Assembly (NCBI GenBank): GCA_020444985.1
Contig: JAGRHK010000138.1
Location: 1 to 5,661 of the forward strand
DNA from: Candidatus Competibacteraceae bacterium
GTDB taxonomy: Bacteria; Pseudomonadota; Gammaproteobacteria; Competibacterales; Competibacteraceae
Reading direction: 5' to 3'
DNA: 5,661 bases
Numbering within the stretch: the first letter of the stretch is position 1; each line of letters opens with the position of its first letter. Under the pieces are notes generated by a model. The model saw only the letters and a list, made by a program, of their open reading frames with translations. It was not told the DNA's origin and did no database searches. A program made the translations under genes and the position numbers. This document shows positions 5,341 to 5,661 of this stretch, piece after piece.

Positions 5341-5661
5341 ATGAACAAACTGATTATTTTCGACACCACCCTGCGCGATGGCGAACAAAGTCCGGGCGCG
5401 TCGATGACCAAGGAAGAGAAAGTCCGCATCGCCAAGATGCTGGAGCGGATGAAGGTCGACGTCATCGAAGCGGGCTTTCCCATCGCCAGCCCCGGCGACT
5501 TTGAAGCTGTGCGGGCCGTCGCTCGGGCGGTCAGGGACAGCACGGTGTGTGGTCTGGCGCGCGCTTCCGAGGTGGACATTGACCGGGCCGGCGAGGCTTT
5601 GAAAGAGGCGACCCGTTGTCGTGTTCACACTTTCATCGCCACCTCGCCGATTCACATGAAA
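5341..5661 (+). CDS. leuA: 2-isopropylmalate synthase (LeuA), 5' part cut off by window edge
   Basis: LeuA condenses acetyl-CoA with 2-oxoisovalerate to give 2-isopropylmalate, the first committed step of leucine biosynthesis, in the cytosol. The 107 codons present (a full enzyme is about 510-520) begin MNKLIIFDTTLRDGEQSPGA. They carry the HMGL-like signature DTTLRDGEQSPG at residues 8-19, including the catalytic Arg12 and the metal-binding Asp13. Next come MLERMKVDVIEAGFPIASPG (residues 31-50), VCGLARA and HTFIATSPIHMK, all typical of the LeuA TIM barrel. The related enzymes homocitrate synthase and citramalate synthase share the signature, but the IEAGFPIASPGDFEAV and ATSPIHMK stretches fit LeuA best. 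The gene diverges from cas3 and is a housekeeping chromosomal neighbour, not part of the CRISPR system. Leucine control cannot be judged because the C-terminal regulatory domain lies outside the window. Confidence 0.93.
   Translation, partial: MNKLIIFDTTLRDGEQSPGASMTKEEKVRIAKMLERMKVDVIEAGFPIASPGDFEAVRAVARAVRDSTVCGLARASEVDIDRAGEALKEATRCRVHTFIATSPIHMK

Noticed and set aside
1..5661. CRISPR array, adaptation genes, insertion sequence or tRNA inside the window
   Set aside because: No regularly spaced repeat, transposase, terminal inverted repeats or cloverleaf-like segment was seen; cas4, cas1, cas2 and the array are expected beyond the left edge.

Overview
The window carries most of the effector half of a type I-C (formerly Dvulg) CRISPR-Cas locus on the minus strand. 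The start of a plus-strand 2-isopropylmalate synthase gene (leuA) lies at the right edge. In transcription order (right to left) the cas genes are cas3, cas5c, cas8c with an internal cas11c start, and cas7c, which is cut by the left edge. This is the usual I-C order. The adaptation genes (cas4-cas1-cas2) and the CRISPR array would be expected beyond the left edge, but neither is visible here. The mid-range GC content, the style of the LeuA N-terminus and the Cas5c/Cas7c sequences suggest a proteobacterium, probably gammaproteobacterial. That is inference, and no genus is claimed.

Layout: 1-484 cas7c (5' part only); 481-2271 cas8c, whose last 136 codons (481-891) can be translated separately as Cas11c; 2268-2942 cas5c; 2943-3000 a short spacer; 3001-5247 cas3, interrupted by an in-frame TAG at 4783-4785; 5248-5340 a 93-bp divergent intergenic region with a good leuA promoter; 5341-5661 leuA (5' part). 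Apart from that spacer and the intergenic region the window is coding throughout. It shows no tRNA, rRNA, insertion sequence or repeat array.

How the genes work together: Cas5c is expected to cut pre-crRNA and hold the 5' handle. Cas7c forms the backbone on the crRNA, Cas8c recognises the PAM, and Cas11c lines the belly of the complex. Cas3 is recruited to the R-loop to nick and unwind DNA. The cas5c-cas8c and cas8c-cas7c junctions are ATGA overlaps with strong Shine-Dalgarno sequences, so the Cascade subunits look translationally coupled and intact.

The two most notable points are these. (1) cas3 carries a single in-frame amber codon that separates most of the HD nuclease domain (154 codons) from the helicase. 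The reading frame and all helicase motifs are otherwise preserved, so this looks like a recent nonsense mutation (probably CAG to TAG), a sequencing error, or a gene rescued by suppression or reinitiation. The stop falls before the HD domain's last conserved Asp motif, so it is not a clean natural Cas3''/Cas3' split. (2) A GAGGAG-6 nt-GTG signal inside cas8c marks a convincing internal start for Cas11c. The overall system is a known type; I did not find an undescribed system.
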